A stretch of DNA of 64,000 bases from Symsagittifera roscoffensis (taxonomy: Eukaryota > Xenacoelomorpha > Acoela > Convolutidae), in assembly GCF_963678635.1 (NCBI RefSeq), contig NC_087063.1, positions 10,264,386-10,328,385 of the forward strand. Direction: 5' to 3'. Positions 13,404 through 24,309 of the stretch are shown here, piece by piece. The notes beneath the pieces were generated by a model. That model saw only the letters and a program-made list of their open reading frames with translations. It was not told where the DNA came from and searched no databases. Position 1 is the stretch's first letter. Every line of letters begins with the position of its first letter. Both the position numbers and the translations under genes were made by a program.

Positions 13404-16400
13404 GACTTAATAAACATTTGTAACCTCAAGTTCTATGAGTTAACTAATTAACGAAATAATTAACGTTCCGATCAGTTGAATCGTTACGTTTTAAGAACTA
13501 TAAAAAGTTCTCAATGTGTTTTTTCCCGCAATTTTCGGCTTTTAACTGTTCTTTTTGAAAGATGATTTCAAAAGTTGATTGAAAATAGTCGTAAGCAATT
13601 GAGTTTTTAGGCCTCATTTGACCCCGCTAGAAATGATTCAAAAATGAAACATCAAACATTAGCGTAACTAACACTAAAAAAAGCAAAAATTACAACCAAT
13701 TACATGAAAATCAAAAAATTCATCTTATAGTAATTAATGTGTTAGACTAAACTTTACAGATGGAGGATCAAAACCGCAGCGCACAAAAAGAAAGCTTAAC
13801 TGCTAAAAGTGGTTTATTTTTTTTTAATTTACAAAAGCCTGAAAAATAAGTTAAATCTTAAAAAAACTTAATAAACAGTTGTAACCTAACGTTCTATGAA
13901 TTAACTAATTAACGTACTAATTAGCGAACTAATAAAAGTTCTGTTCAGTTGTGTCGTTGCATTCTAATAAGTTTCTCAATGTGTTTTTACGCAAGTTTTG
14001 ACTTTTTAACTATTCCTGTTGAAATATGAATGAAAATAGCCATAAGCATTTGAGCCATAAGCATAAGCACAATAGCCATAAGCATAAGCATTTTTAGGCC
14101 TTGATCATTTGACCCCGCAAGAAATGATTCATCTTTGAAACATCCAACATTAGCGTAACTAACACTAAACAAAGCAAAAATGAAAACCGATTACATGAAA
14201 ATCAAAAAAGTCATAGGATTGTAATTGATGTGTTAGACTCAAACTCTAGAGAATAAGGACCAACACCGCAGCGCCACAAAATTTTTTTAAACATGTTAAA
14301 AGAAAACATTGAAGACAGAAATAGAGCCTATTTGCTAAAATAAGCTTTTTAAAATAAAAAGAATCTACAAAAGTCAGTAAAGTAACTCAGGAAAAACAAG
14401 GTCAAGTTTATGTGACCTAATAAACAGTTGTAACCTTACGTTCTATGAATTAACTAATTAACTAACAATTTAACGTTCTGATCAATTGAATCATTGCGTT
14501 CTACAAAACTATAGAAATTTCTCAATGTGTTTTTAGGCAAAGTTCGACTTTGTAACTATTGCTTCTGAAAGGTGATTTGAACATTTAACATTAAAAAATC
14601 TGTAAGCAAACTTTGGAAAACAACTGTGAAATTTTTTCGAGTTTTTTTTTATTTCTTGAGAAACGAGCAATTGCTTAGCACTTCAAATTCAAAACTTTCA
14701 AGATTTCGCCTTGAAACAAGCAATCATTTATATCGTTTTCAAATCTTTTTTCATTTTTTGTGGCTGCATTTTGAAAACAAAACACATCTATGAAGTTTAT
14801 CACGCCAGTAACATAACTGAGGCTTATGAATTTATACAAAAAGAAAATTGGACGTCCGTAGGAAAAGAAATTAAAAAAAAAGAGTATATGATCACATAAC
14901 TGATCAACGTTTTTCTTGTAAGGTAACTATAAAACATTAAATCGACAAAGTGAACTACACATTTTAAAATTACAAATCTGACAACTGTGACATTAATAAC
15001 CAGATTTTTGTTTGGACAACCAGTATTTTCTCAAACAAGTTTAATTTATGTCTGTAAACAAACTTCGCGCAATTTGCACGCGAGTTATTTTCTAAATTCC
15101 GTTATTTTCTGATCGCCTAATTTGCTTGTCATCTAGTATCCTAAACCCTAACAAAACACTAATGATATTACATTACCCTCAAAACAGCGTTCACATTGAA
15201 TACGGCGATGAAGTTGTTAGCCTTCACGTTAATTATCATGCGTTAATTATTTTTGAAATGTAAAAAAACGATGTAGCAAAACACCCATGATGCAGCAAAA
15301 ATTTTGTTTATCCTACTTCAAACTACAATTTTTGCCGCGTAAAAAGTGCATTGAGCTTATATGGCTCGAACAAAACATTGACCTAACTTGTATTATTAAT
15401 TCAAATTTTGGTTTACTGCTGTCTCGAATCATTGTGCCACTTTTTGCCTTTTTGCCAAAGCCGAGCCCAAAACTTTTCCGCGTTTAGAATCAAAGCTGTT
15501 ATTAATATAAAACAAAAACCAGGCTCTAGAACTGCGCAATATAACCGGCTAACATGCAAATCGTTACACCGTCGTCAAAGACTACTTGTTCAATACTCAT
15601 AATAATACTGTATCGAAATTGTATAGATTCAAAACTATGGAAAAATTTATAAAATGTCCAAGAAATCGATTAGCGATATAATTTTATCAGGCGTAGAGCG
15701 AATCTCCTTCCCCATCCAACCACCTCCAATGTACAATGTAATTTAAATGAGTCGGTTTTTAAAAGCAGATCACCAGACAACTGGAAAAAAAACAAACCAA
15801 CTGAAAAATTTTCTAAAAATGGATATCTATTTCTACAGTAACAACCCAGTTATTTTTACTTCTGGGCTGCGCTTTCATTAAGCAAAATATTAGCGACATA
15901 AAAATTAATTGACATAACTTTTAAGTTGAAAATTATTTTGCAAGTTTCTTTGGTGGGTGATCATAGTTAACTGTATCGTAAACTCTTATTTTTTTCAATT
16001 TCAATCGGGAGTGGTTTTTATATGTTTTGAGGTAAAGAATTAGGCTTATCATACAAAATCGTGTAGCTGTTCAGGCATAATTTATTGTCTCCTCGATTAG
16101 TATGTAACAGTTTTTTAGAAATCAGTTTTCTTGCTGCAAATCAATGATTCAACCTCAAGCGTGTGTATAAAATAATAGTCGCAAACGAAACAAACCCAGA
16201 CCACACTGTCGACAAAAAAAATCTGAAAAAATAGACTAGATGAAAATAGTCATGAGCATTTAGGCCTTGATCATTTGACCCCGCCAGAAATGGTTCATCT
16301 TTAAAACAGCAAACATTAGCGTAACTAACACTAAATAAACGCAAAAAAAAAACGATAAAATTAAAATCGAAAGATTCTTAGTATAGTGTTTAATGTGTTA

Positions 16401-16440
16401 GACTCAAACTCTAGAGATTAAGGATCAACATTGCAGCGGC
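13404..16440. repeat. Sub-repeat monomers continuing past the duplication
   Basis: Monomers with the TAATAAACAGTTGTAACC anchor lie at about 13407, 13866 and 14418. A truncated one at 16240-16445 keeps only the TTTGACCCCGC and GTGTTAGACTCAAACTC blocks. The monomer at 14418 is about 20% diverged from the others, so the family predates the large duplication. Confidence 0.65.
14054..14092. repeat. Short ATAAGC-type expansion
   Basis: Repeated CATAAGC words occur here where duplication copy 1 has only one (about 7450). A replication-slippage expansion private to copy 2. Confidence 0.8.
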
Positions 16441-17168
16441 ACAAAAAAAATTATTGAGGCTGAATGGGATTAATCTACGTTACAAAAAACGGCTCAAAAT
16501 ACAAGAGCAGGGCTAGGGGAGAGGAAAATGAACACAAAGTAGGTATCCAAAAATTAGCCAGTTTCAATTTGAGTTTCATTGCTCGCCAATAATGAATAAA
16601 GTGAAAACACAAATACAAATCAATTTAAATTTTTTAAGCAAAGTTTTAACGTTATTTAGCATGCTCTTGACTTCTTAATGAGGTTTGAAAAAACCAGTCA
16701 TTTAAGTTTCCTAATTCTACAAATTTGTTGTTACACCCTTTTACAGCGCTTTTGATGCCGGGAAGGTAATTTTTTACTCGTTTATGGAAATTCTTTTGCT
16801 CTATGCTTCAGCTGCAACTGTTTTTCATAATACCAAACTAATTAACTAAGTCTGAAGCTCAGGCACCGTTGTCGTTGAACCACTGTTCTCGCTTTAAAAA
16901 ACTATCCCTGGTATGAAGTAGCCCAATCTCTAATACAAGTCTCGAGTATAGAATTCCCAGCTTAGAAATCAGATTTCAGAAATCCGATTATACAAAATAA
17001 AGTCCCATAGAGATCATACAAAACACGTGACGAGTTAAGAGTTCATATCTCAGAGATCAGAAATCCGATCATACAAAAAAGTCCCAGAGAGAACCAACAG
17101 AATATAGTCCCACAATTTATAGTCAAGTTAAATCGAGTGATTCATCATATTTACCCTATCAGTAGTGT
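14440..17168. other. Unique and diverged-repeat DNA without a gene
   Basis: At about 14690-14730 there is a diverged match to the 3' end of the Helentron-like family (GATTTCGCCTTGAAACAAGC resembles its 3' hairpin and tail). A 62-codon ORF reading out of it (14711-14899) begins at TTG and is not supported. Apart from the repeat fragment at 16.24-16.44 kb I recognise nothing else. Confidence 0.5.
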
Positions 17169-17176
17169 CTCAAATG

Positions 17177-17536
17177 CAGCGGTGGATCTAGGGTTTTCTA
17201 GAGGGACGGGGGCGGTTTTTCAAAAAAAATTCGAAAATTTTAACGACTTTTTTTTAGGTTGACCAACTTGATTTTGCGAGCGCTCTCAAAAGTCTATAAA
17301 AACCTTATTTTGCCAAAAGTTTTAGGCCAAAAAAGATGTTTTTAGGCACTTTTTGGAAAAATTTTACCATAAAAACGCGTTTTTTCGCAGCGCGCTTCCC
17401 TTGAAAATTAGTATATATTGGCGCCGAAGGTTGGTCAGCCCAAAATGGATGTCATAAAATAATACCAAAATGGTGGGTGAACGGTCGAATCCCTGAGAGG
17501 GAAGGGTACGTCTGCCCCCTTCTAAATCCACCCTCG
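17177..17536. mobile_element. hAT-type MITE, 360 bp
   Basis: The element begins CAGCGGTGGATCTAGGG and ends CTAAATCCACCCTCG, which are imperfect terminal inverted repeats of the CAGNG type. It is flanked by CTCAAATG (17169-17176) and TTCAAATG (17537-17544), an 8-bp target duplication with one mismatch, as expected for hAT transposition. No ORF. Its interior (GAGCGCTCTC, AATTAGTATATATTGGCGCC) is shared with 19131-19539 and 20761-20950. Confidence 0.75.
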
Positions 17537-17544
17537 TTCAAATG

Positions 17545-18237
17545 ATATTGCTAAATTATCAAAAATTTCTCTCAACGTTTTGAGAAAAACAGGCTCGCAA
17601 TTTTTAGTCTTAGATAACTCCTTCGAGCGAGTAATTACTCGAGTGATACGCTATAATACAGCTTTTTTCAGTCGTAATCGAATCAACTTTCTTGAAAATT
17701 TCCTGGTGTCAAGAAATAAAGTTCTAAAAATTAGGTTTCGAAATGCATTTAGGTTGAAGAGCATGAAATTGCGTCGCTTTTTATTTCGATGAAAGCTACT
17801 CTGTTATCTATTCGTGAAAATTGTTTAATCACTTTGAGTATAATTAACAACGCAATTAGCCAAACCCCCCCTTCCGTAATAAATGTTGAAACTGTTTTTT
17901 GTTGAAATAATTTGTAACAATTATAATTTTTTTAGCGACAAGCTCCCTAATAAAAACTGTTAAACTTTTTAGTTCTTGTAAAGCCATCAGCTCCACGTGG
18001 CTTTTTCTCTTATCTCTAACCCTTTTTCTGAAAAGCTGAAAACTGTTTATTTGAATTCAAATAGTTGCATCACATCAGCTTGTAAACCAAGATCGTAATA
18101 TGAACCAATGCACTCTTCAGAAGGCCTTTGAGCCAGAGAGTCCAGAATAATACATTCAGCAAATAGAAATGACATTTAATATTTACAGTCCTAGATAGTG
18201 ATTGCAAGTGAATTAGTTATTTCCAATTGTGAACTTA
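17545..18237. other. Intergenic DNA downstream of the secreted-protein gene
   Basis: AT-rich, no repeat match seen within the window and no supported ORF. It lies between a MITE and the poly(A) signal of the minus-strand gene. Confidence 0.4.
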
Positions 18238-18243
18238 TTTATT
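18238..18243 (-). terminator. Poly(A) signal AATAAA
   Basis: Reads AATAAA on the minus strand, about 105 bases after the stop codon of the minus-strand gene at 18348. The position fits a 3' end-formation signal for that transcript. Confidence 0.55.
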
Positions 18244-18347
18244 CTTTTTATTAGGCTGGTCTTTGACGCTGACGTGTCGTTGCCGTGTCGTGGTCGTGTC
18301 GTGGTTGTTTTCGATGTCGTTGTTTAGAGTTTTTTTTATTTCTTCGT

Positions 18348-19911
18348 CTACTGCAGCTGAGCTTTCTTAGCTGGAAATCTGTCCCAACTGTTTTGTGAGT
18401 GCCACGCATGGTAGATTGCATTCGAATCCCCCTGCAAGTACACCATGCTGTTCGGAGACCACGACTCCCGACAGTATCCGGCCGAGAAGTACTCGTCACT
18501 TCCGACACAGTGTTGTTGTGGGGGACAGATGCAGTTGAATGAGCTGGCATAGGGTTCCAGACAGGTGTCCGAGGGACCCTCGCAGAAACGGTCGAAGTCC
18601 TTGTCGAACTGAGTCAGCATGAAGGCTGAAGATAACCTAATAAAAAATGGTTCATTGTTTTTGTGCAGAAAAAATAATTTGTTTTCTACAAAAAAATTGC
18701 CTTGTTTTGATTTGTTTTTGTGTATTAACTTATCTATAATAAGCACCGATGCGTTTGTTGTATTTTGCTAGCTTTAAAGGTTTTTGTTTGTTCGAAAACT
18801 TTCACAAGATTCAAATTGAAATGAAATTACATCTGCTGGGAGTAAATTGCGTTTGACTCATTCTTTTTTTATATTGAACTCATTGAAAGCTAAAAATAAC
18901 ATCAAAGCTTCCGTGGAAAAGGAAAATGAGAAAGATCTCTAGATTCGGGTGCATTTTTCACGCAAAAGGCATGTATCCGCAACGAGAATGATATATCAGA
19001 TTAAAATTGTCCCGCCATGATTACTACGTGGCAATCTAAATTTGTAATATTGTAGAGAAGAAAACGATAAAAAAAATTTCACAAAACCGACTTGCACATC
19101 CATAAAAATTATACAAAAATGATTCTTATCCAGGGGCGGATTTAGGGAAGGGGGCGGGAGGGGGGGGGGGTGGACGCTTCCTTTCCCTCAGGCATTCGAT
19201 CCCCTGCCGACCCAAAGGGTCCCGCTTTGTACTATTTTGAGATATCCATTTTTGGTGACGGACCCTAAAAATGTTCTAAAGGCGCCTTTGGCGCCAATAT
19301 ACACTAGTTTTGAGGCGGGATGCGGTCGAATATTTCCAAAAAGGGCTTAAAAACTCCTTTTTTTGGCCCGTTTTTTCAAAAATTTTTCTGCAGAAATTTT
19401 GGCCAAAACTAAGTCTTTGTAGTGCTTTCGGAGAGCACAAAAAATCATTTTGGTCGACCTAAAAAAAGGTCAGCAAAATTTTCAATTTTTTTTAGAAAAT
19501 CCGCCCCCCCCCCTCGAGCAAAACCTAGCTCCGCGCCTGTTCTTGTCTATATGAATTTAGTAAAAAACTTATTAAAAATCCTTTATAACATTTAAGGCTT
19601 TTAGATTAGGGAAAACTGGAAAACCCCAAAGGGTAAAAGGAAGACTTCATTATAAATGTTTTTTTTTTGCATTTGGTTTTACGATCATCCTCCCCTCCCC
19701 ACCCCCCCCCCCCCTTGTTCTTACTCAAGAATATCCATCCCATCTGAATGACAAAACCGACGATTAAGTATCTGCTAATTGTGTGCCTAGTTGTGAGTTT
19801 AAAAGATCCGTTTTTGATAACTCAGTGAAATTAGTTATTCACAACTTACGAGATGACACAAGCGAAGACCATCAACAGTGACATTGGCAGGAAGACAACA
19901 ACTTTCGACAT
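18348..19911 (-). CDS. Secreted six-cysteine protein, two exons
   Basis: Exon 1 is 19911-19850 and exon 2 is 18636-18348, both on the minus strand, joined across a 1213-bp intron. Exon 1 starts at an ATG and encodes a hydrophobic leader (MSKVVVFLPMSLLMVFAC), a typical signal peptide. It ends TC|GTAAGT, a consensus donor. Exon 2 follows a TTTTTTATTAG acceptor and restores the frame (phase 2), giving 116 residues and a TAG stop. The mature part has six cysteines (FCEG, DTC, NCIC, QHC, GYC), aromatic residues and a Lys/Gln-rich tail, so it is probably a small disulfide-bonded extracellular protein. I do not recognise the family. Exon 2 is clearly GC-richer than its surroundings, as for a real coding exon. 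The T-rich tract just before the ATG could be a trans-splice or 5'-UTR acceptor. A hAT MITE lies in the intron. Confidence 0.75.
19131..19539. mobile_element. hAT-type MITE in the gene's intron, 409 bp
   Basis: Begins CAGGGGCGGATTTAGGG and ends CTAGCTCCGCGCCTG, imperfect inverted ends of the same family as 17177-17536 but in opposite orientation. Flanks TTCTTATC (19123-19130) and TTCTTGTC (19540-19547) form an 8-bp target duplication with one mismatch. Long G and C runs lie just inside the ends. Sits in the intron of the six-cysteine gene and carries no ORF. Confidence 0.75.
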
Positions 19912-19919
19912 CTTTGATT

Positions 19920-20760
19920 GAGAAGAAAAAACGATAATTTTTGTCAAACTTCTGTTGGATATAGTCGACAGTTTCTGACAGATGACGTTGATTTTGATTT
20001 CAAATATTCGTAAATATATTTGATTTATTCAAATTATTATGTTGCGTATAATCTTGCTGACGCGCCAATTTTGAGCTTGCCGGTATCAAGTAAAAGCTCC
20101 TGTAATCACTTTTCCGTGATAGAGGTTAGTTCGGTATCCTGGGAAATAAACGAAATATGAATTTTGAATCCTGTTTTAATTTGCTTCTTGTAATTTAAGC
20201 CTCTCGTTATTTGGTTTTTCTGGTTCGACTCAACTTATAATGATGTCTTCTTTTTAACCAGGAAATATGTCGTCAAATTGAAAGAAATATGCAGATTGTC
20301 CTAGCACCAAATTAGAAATAAGAGCAGAAAAACGAACAAATTACCGGGATAAATTTGACTTTTTATCCTTAATTCGAATACTTATATTGAACAAAATTAT
20401 GGCAACAAATTCTGTCTGATTAGGGTGACTTTCTTTTTAATAGTAACTCTTCTCCTAAAATAGTTTAGAAGTAGATGAAACGGTTGTAAAAACGGTCATG
20501 TGCCTATTTGAAAATATAGTGCAGTTTAGTTGAACATGTGAAAAAGTAGTTGAAATTTGAGTGCTGATGGTAATTGGCTCTCTATTGTAATGTGATTACA
20601 TTTGTGGCTATGTCAAATGGTACCTGCGGAAATGCTGAACCAAAATTTCCAAACGTGGTATATTTCCATGGGAGACTGAAGAAAAAACGGGAATCTGAAG
20701 TATTGTGATTTATCATTCATCCAAAAAGTTCCAGAAAAAGAAAGTTTGCAAAAAACAGGT
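19920..20760. other. Upstream region of the six-cysteine gene, no other gene
   Basis: The minus-strand promoter of the gene should lie here. Several T/A-rich words are present, but no convincing TATA box at a typical distance can be singled out. No ORF or repeat recognised. Confidence 0.35.
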
Positions 20761-20950
20761 TTGTCGGCCTTTTTGGTAGGCTGATCAAATTAATTTTCAG
20801 AGCGCTCAGGAGATGATAAAGGCCACATTTTGCCAAAGATTTTTGCGCCGCAAGCAAACGTGATTTAAAAAAAAGGTCTAAAAATGGCGTTTTTGTTGTT
20901 GTCCGCTCCCCTCAAAATTAGTATATATTGGCTCCAAAAGCGGCTTTAGA
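20761..20950. mobile_element. hAT MITE fragment
   Basis: Internal part of the MITE family: AGAGCGCTC, TTTTGCCAAA and AATTAGTATATATTGGC appear in the same order and spacing as in 17177-17536. Both termini are missing, so it is a relic. Confidence 0.55.
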
Positions 20951-21102
20951 AAATATTTATTTTTCCTGCGACGATTTTTCGAGATAATTAAGAGGTTTGC
21001 AAGCCGCGTTTTCTTTCATTTTTTAAAATATTGTTTGGCAATTTTTCTTAGTTCTTATGCTTTTCTGAATAAATCTGCAGCTGATATGCACATATATTAT
21101 AA

Positions 21103-21608
21103 CAAGACTGTTCGTGTCAAGACGAATTCCTGAATGTTTCGAATGCCTTTTAAGGTTTATGGAGCAGTAAAAACATTTTAAATAATTTAAAAAAAATAAA
21201 ATAAAATTTTTTTTTCTAAAATTTGAACTTTTTCTTTTGAAAATCATCCACCCATACGCCATATAAAGTACAAAAGAATAGATTTTGCTCCTTGTAACAA
21301 ATCAATTATGTTTCTTTCAACCAATTTGGAATGATTTCTAAGACGGATTAAATCTCCGCTTACGCATTAATAGCGCGAAATATATCGCGCGTTAATTGTC
21401 CCAAAATGGTCAAAATGGCAATCTTTAAACCCTCTTAACTTTACGAAAAATGATCACAGGTAAAATATCTTTTCAAATTTAAGCTCAGGACAACAATACC
21501 TTTTGAATGATATAAAAAAATTCCGTCAAAAATGGCTAGTTAAAAAGTCGAAATTTGTCTGAAGAAAAAAAAACCCCTCCGTTAGTTTCGTATCGAAAGT
21601 CGGAACAA
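21103..21608 (-). mobile_element. Helentron-like element, copy 3
   Basis: Minus-strand copy of the ~535-bp family, running from TTGTTCCGAC at 21608 down to CAGTCTTG at 21103. The 3' hairpin is decayed (AATTCCTGAATG region) while the subterminal inverted repeat is degenerate. Slightly shorter than the other copies because of internal deletions. Confidence 0.5.
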
Positions 21609-21619
21609 TAAAACATTAG

Positions 21620-22300
21620 AGTGGAGAAAATAGTTCAGTAAATTTATTTTGACATATCTAATCCAACTTAGCATGATAGATAATCTGCTTTGTGTAAGGG
21701 TTTAAATGCAAATTTTTCAAAACTAACAATTTTTCAAAATGATTGTGAACAAATTAAAACGTTGGTTGCCATAAATGAAAAAATTCAACCTGAGTTCCAG
21801 ATCAGTGGGCGTTTTTTATTACACCCAATGAGCAGTTCCAAATTTCTGAACATTTTCTATTCAAATCATTTTTCGTTTCTCAACAAAGATGAATGAATTA
21901 TAGTTTTTTATTTAATTACATTTTTTTTGTTTAATATTTGAAATTGGACTTCGATATTCTATGAGACGCTCGAGCATTATTGGTAAAACCATTGAAATTA
22001 TTCGACAAAAATGTCAGTTCATTACAAATAAAAATTGACAACAGGTAGCATGAAACAAAAGAGGTTTTTAAAAACAAATTGCAGACTGAAAAAATCCAAA
22101 TAACGGCAGTTGGATGAAGACATGTTTAGTTTTGTTGCCGCCATTTGGTTCCGTATTTTCATTTACTTTCTGGAATGAAGTTTTCGGGATGTTTCAAATT
22201 ATGACACTTTTGAGCAAGCAAAACTAACGATGAAAATAACGGGCCTCATTACATATAATGGAAAGTATATTACCTCCAACAGCATAAATTTTCAAATTTT
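21620..22300. other. AT-rich DNA, nothing recognised
   Basis: Contains one open frame of 68 codons (21690-21896) with Phe/Asn-rich, AT-driven composition and no ATG start. No repeat match seen in the window. Confidence 0.35.
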
Positions 22301-22301
22301 C

Positions 22302-22408
22302 TCTCCTTTGGATGTCAACGAATTAATTCTGGGGGATCTAGCTGGTTGAGCGGGGGTCTAACCAGATAGATGCCCCAGAATTAATTTGTTGACATCCATA
22401 AAAGAGGA
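22302..22408. repeat. Long imperfect hairpin, ~107 bp
   Basis: Left arm GGATGTCAACGAATTAATTC (running on through TGGGG) pairs with the right arm ending ATTTGTTGACATCC, about 25 bp with one G/T-type mismatch. The pairing continues outward as CTCCTTT against AAAGAGGA. A nested stem CTGGTT/AACCAG lies in the loop. It could be a very small foldback element or a structured transcript. Confidence 0.7.
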
Positions 22409-22855
22409 AATCCTATCATTCAGCTTCATAAATACAATTAAGGAAAAAAGCGTATCATTCGATCAGCACAGAAGAAATTTGTATAATAAGTACTTTCAGA
22501 AATCATCTCAAATTGGTTTAAAACTCAATTAAAAGACATATGTGGCAATTTTAAATATATGAGAGAAGTTTTGTTGTCAAAAAAAATTTCTTTGAATGAA
22601 AAGCTTAACATTTACTTCCAAGAATGAAGTTGACTTTTATGCATTTTTTCAAAGAAAAATGAAAAAAGTAAAGTTTTTGTCTCTGTTCGATTGCAAATTT
22701 GCTTCTATGCTCAAATAAACATCAGGCGGGAAAAAAATGTGCGTGCTAAAATTGATACTTTGGGTCAAAACTGGAGTCCAGGCTGTTATGCATTATATTA
22801 TGCATTATAAATCTCAAATTTAATACATGCACTAAACTCAAAAATACCACCTTTT

Positions 22856-23265
22856 TGAGTTAGAACCTATGTGGTTAACTCAGAGAGTAATTTCGGATAG
22901 GGTACACCGTCTGCTCGTCACGCTATCTTATTTTCGGCCGGATAGATTCGTGCAACTTCTTAGTCTAATACCGATCCTAATCTTACTCTTATACTTTCTA
23001 GTCTCAGGGTGTTTAACTAGTCTCTGCTAGGCTCAATAGATCTAGGGTATACTGGTTTGTTGCGGCTACTGAAGTTCTCTTGGAGAGGCAACTAATTTCT
23101 AAGTTAAATTCAAATCTCTCTGGTGCTGAAATTACAAGTAATTTCAGCACTTACAAATAAGTGGGTTGTTAGTTAGATGGATCATGATTGGTTAATATTA
23201 AATACTTTACAGTGGTAAAATATCTAATTTATCCAATCATAAAATGTAGTTTGGATCAGGTTCCA
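22856..23265 (-). repeat. 3' LTR (410 bp)
   Basis: On the coding strand it starts TGGAACCTGATCC and ends GGTTCTAACTCA, so it has TG...CA termini. It differs from the other LTR at about four positions, three of them clustered near 22885 and one in a T-run near 22930. A perfect 13-bp palindrome with a 2-nt loop lies at 23123-23150. A TATA-like AGTATAAGAG on the coding strand near 22990 could be the core promoter. Confidence 0.93.
23123..23150. repeat. Perfect palindrome inside the 3' LTR
   Basis: GTGCTGAAATTAC and GTAATTTCAGCAC are exact inverted copies separated by two bases. It is conserved unchanged in the other LTR (41556-41583), so it may be a regulatory or RNA-structure element. Confidence 0.8.
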
Positions 23266-23611
23266 CCCATCCGGGTTTTACAGAGTTTTTTAGAATTATC
23301 TTTCTGCAATTCAAAGGATGGACGATGAACGTTGGTATTGGGCGAACATCGTATTCTTGTCCGGTTTCTCTTGTTAGAGAAGTTCCAGGACGCTGGAGTT
23401 TGGGGCATTGATCGATGTGTCCTCTTGTGACAACGACTGTGTTTCCCAACGAAATCAATCTGATTTCAAAATGGTTTGCTATGACGGGTTTTTCTGTATT
23501 ATGTAGAGAACTTGTTTTGTGTTCAACCTCGTCTGGGAATGGCGTGGAGATTTTGCGTGGAGGGGATGCCTTGTAACTCGGATCTGTACGTATACTTGAA
23601 CATCGAGGTGG
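23237..23611 (-). pseudogene. 3'-terminal ORF that ends inside the LTR
   Basis: An open frame of 124 codons follows an in-frame TGA at 23614-23612 and ends with a TGA 29 bases inside the 3' LTR. The same frame stays open for about 34 codons upstream of the first TGA. The translation is balanced and protein-like (for example TVVVTRGHIDQCPKLQRPG and TFIVHPLNCRKIILKNSVKP). Its base composition is more even than the A/C-rich frames elsewhere in the element. No ATG opens it, so it would have to be a spliced exon or a remnant. Function not recognised. The placement is reminiscent of retroviral 3' accessory genes that overlap the LTR, but no similarity is claimed. Confidence 0.45.
23266..23279 (-). 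promoter_or_regulatory. Polypurine tract candidate
   Basis: On the coding strand AAAACCCGGATGGG directly abuts the TGG that opens the 3' LTR. The last seven bases are purine-rich (GGATGGG), as expected for the plus-strand primer, though the tract is short. Confidence 0.5.
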
Positions 23612-23976
23612 TCATTGGTCTAGTTCAATGAAGTCCTTTTCTGCGAAGTCGAGTCGTACTCTAAATCCTTTGAGTTGTGATTGTGGACGGCATATCGGTT
23701 GTGGTTAGCCATTCTTGTTCGAGTGTAGTGGGGTCATTTTGTCTTTAGATGTTAGTCTTTGTTGTTGTGTGCTGATCTATATACTGCAAGGTATGATTTC
23801 CATTTTATAAAATTTTTATTAGTTCAGTTTTTAATTATGAATTTAGTTAGTTGTTTTCACAAAAGCATTTTGTTTTAGTTCGGTTATTTTGAAGAGTTAC
23901 TCACCCTTGAGTACCTCTTTATTAAAAATAGAAGTATGGTCACAAAGCGTGGATGTAGCGCGGTGGGTTAGGTCGG

Positions 23977-24300
23977 CTATAGAGCATGCTCAGGACGTCC
24001 TCTCTGGTGGGTTAGGCCAGGAGTGGGAGTATGATTTTGTGCGGTTTCTTTGAGAGGTCCTGTTATGTGATAACGTTTTATGTTGGTTTTATGTTGGTCT
24101 TTCTTATGTTCCTTTGGTTGTGTCCTTTTTTCAAAAATCAAATTGTTTTTGCTATGGGTTTGTCTTTCGACTTTTTTGTGTTTTATTATTTCTTTCTTAG
24201 ACTTTATAATAGTCTTCAAAAGAATAAATTATCCAGTTTTAAACTGGGTTAATCCGGTTTGGGTACCGTTGGTTTTCTTTTCTTAGTCATGCTGTAATTT
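23977..24300 (-). other. Lysine-rich open frame in the 3' region
   Basis: From about 24228 to 23977 the minus strand is open for some 84 codons, giving a very basic peptide (IIKSKKEIIKHKKVERQ near its start) that ends HAL. It has no ATG. A separate 13-codon ATG ORF (24290-24249) just upstream is also basic (MTKKRKP) and follows a plausible acceptor (AAATTACAG|C). These may be exons of a small basic regulatory protein, or chance readings of A-rich sequence. Confidence 0.25.
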
Positions 24301-24309
24301 TATGATTTG

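Larger units (their letters stand above)
7643..14272. repeat. Tandem segmental duplication, copy 2 (6.63 kb)
   Basis: Direct repeat of 1081-7640. Notable differences are an extra ~25 bp near 12090 (a second ATCGAT-type word), an expansion of AAGCAT/ATAAGC hexamers at 14054-14092, and several homopolymer length changes. Beyond 14272 the sequence runs on into another 460-550-bp monomer that copy 1 lacks, so the breakpoint lies inside the sub-repeat array. This suggests unequal exchange between monomers. Confidence 0.92.

Noticed and set aside
14711-14899. 62-codon ORF reading out of a diverged Helentron-like 3' end
   Set aside because: TTG start, within repeat-derived sequence, no second line of evidence.
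18251-18550. 99-codon minus-strand ORF overlapping the six-cysteine exon
   Set aside because: A shadow in another frame of the real exon, extended by a CGTGTCGTG-type simple repeat.
24031-24286. Two overlapping plus-strand hydrophobic ORFs in the 3' region of the giant element
   Set aside because: Antisense to an A-rich coding-strand region; hydrophobicity is the expected result of T-rich sequence.
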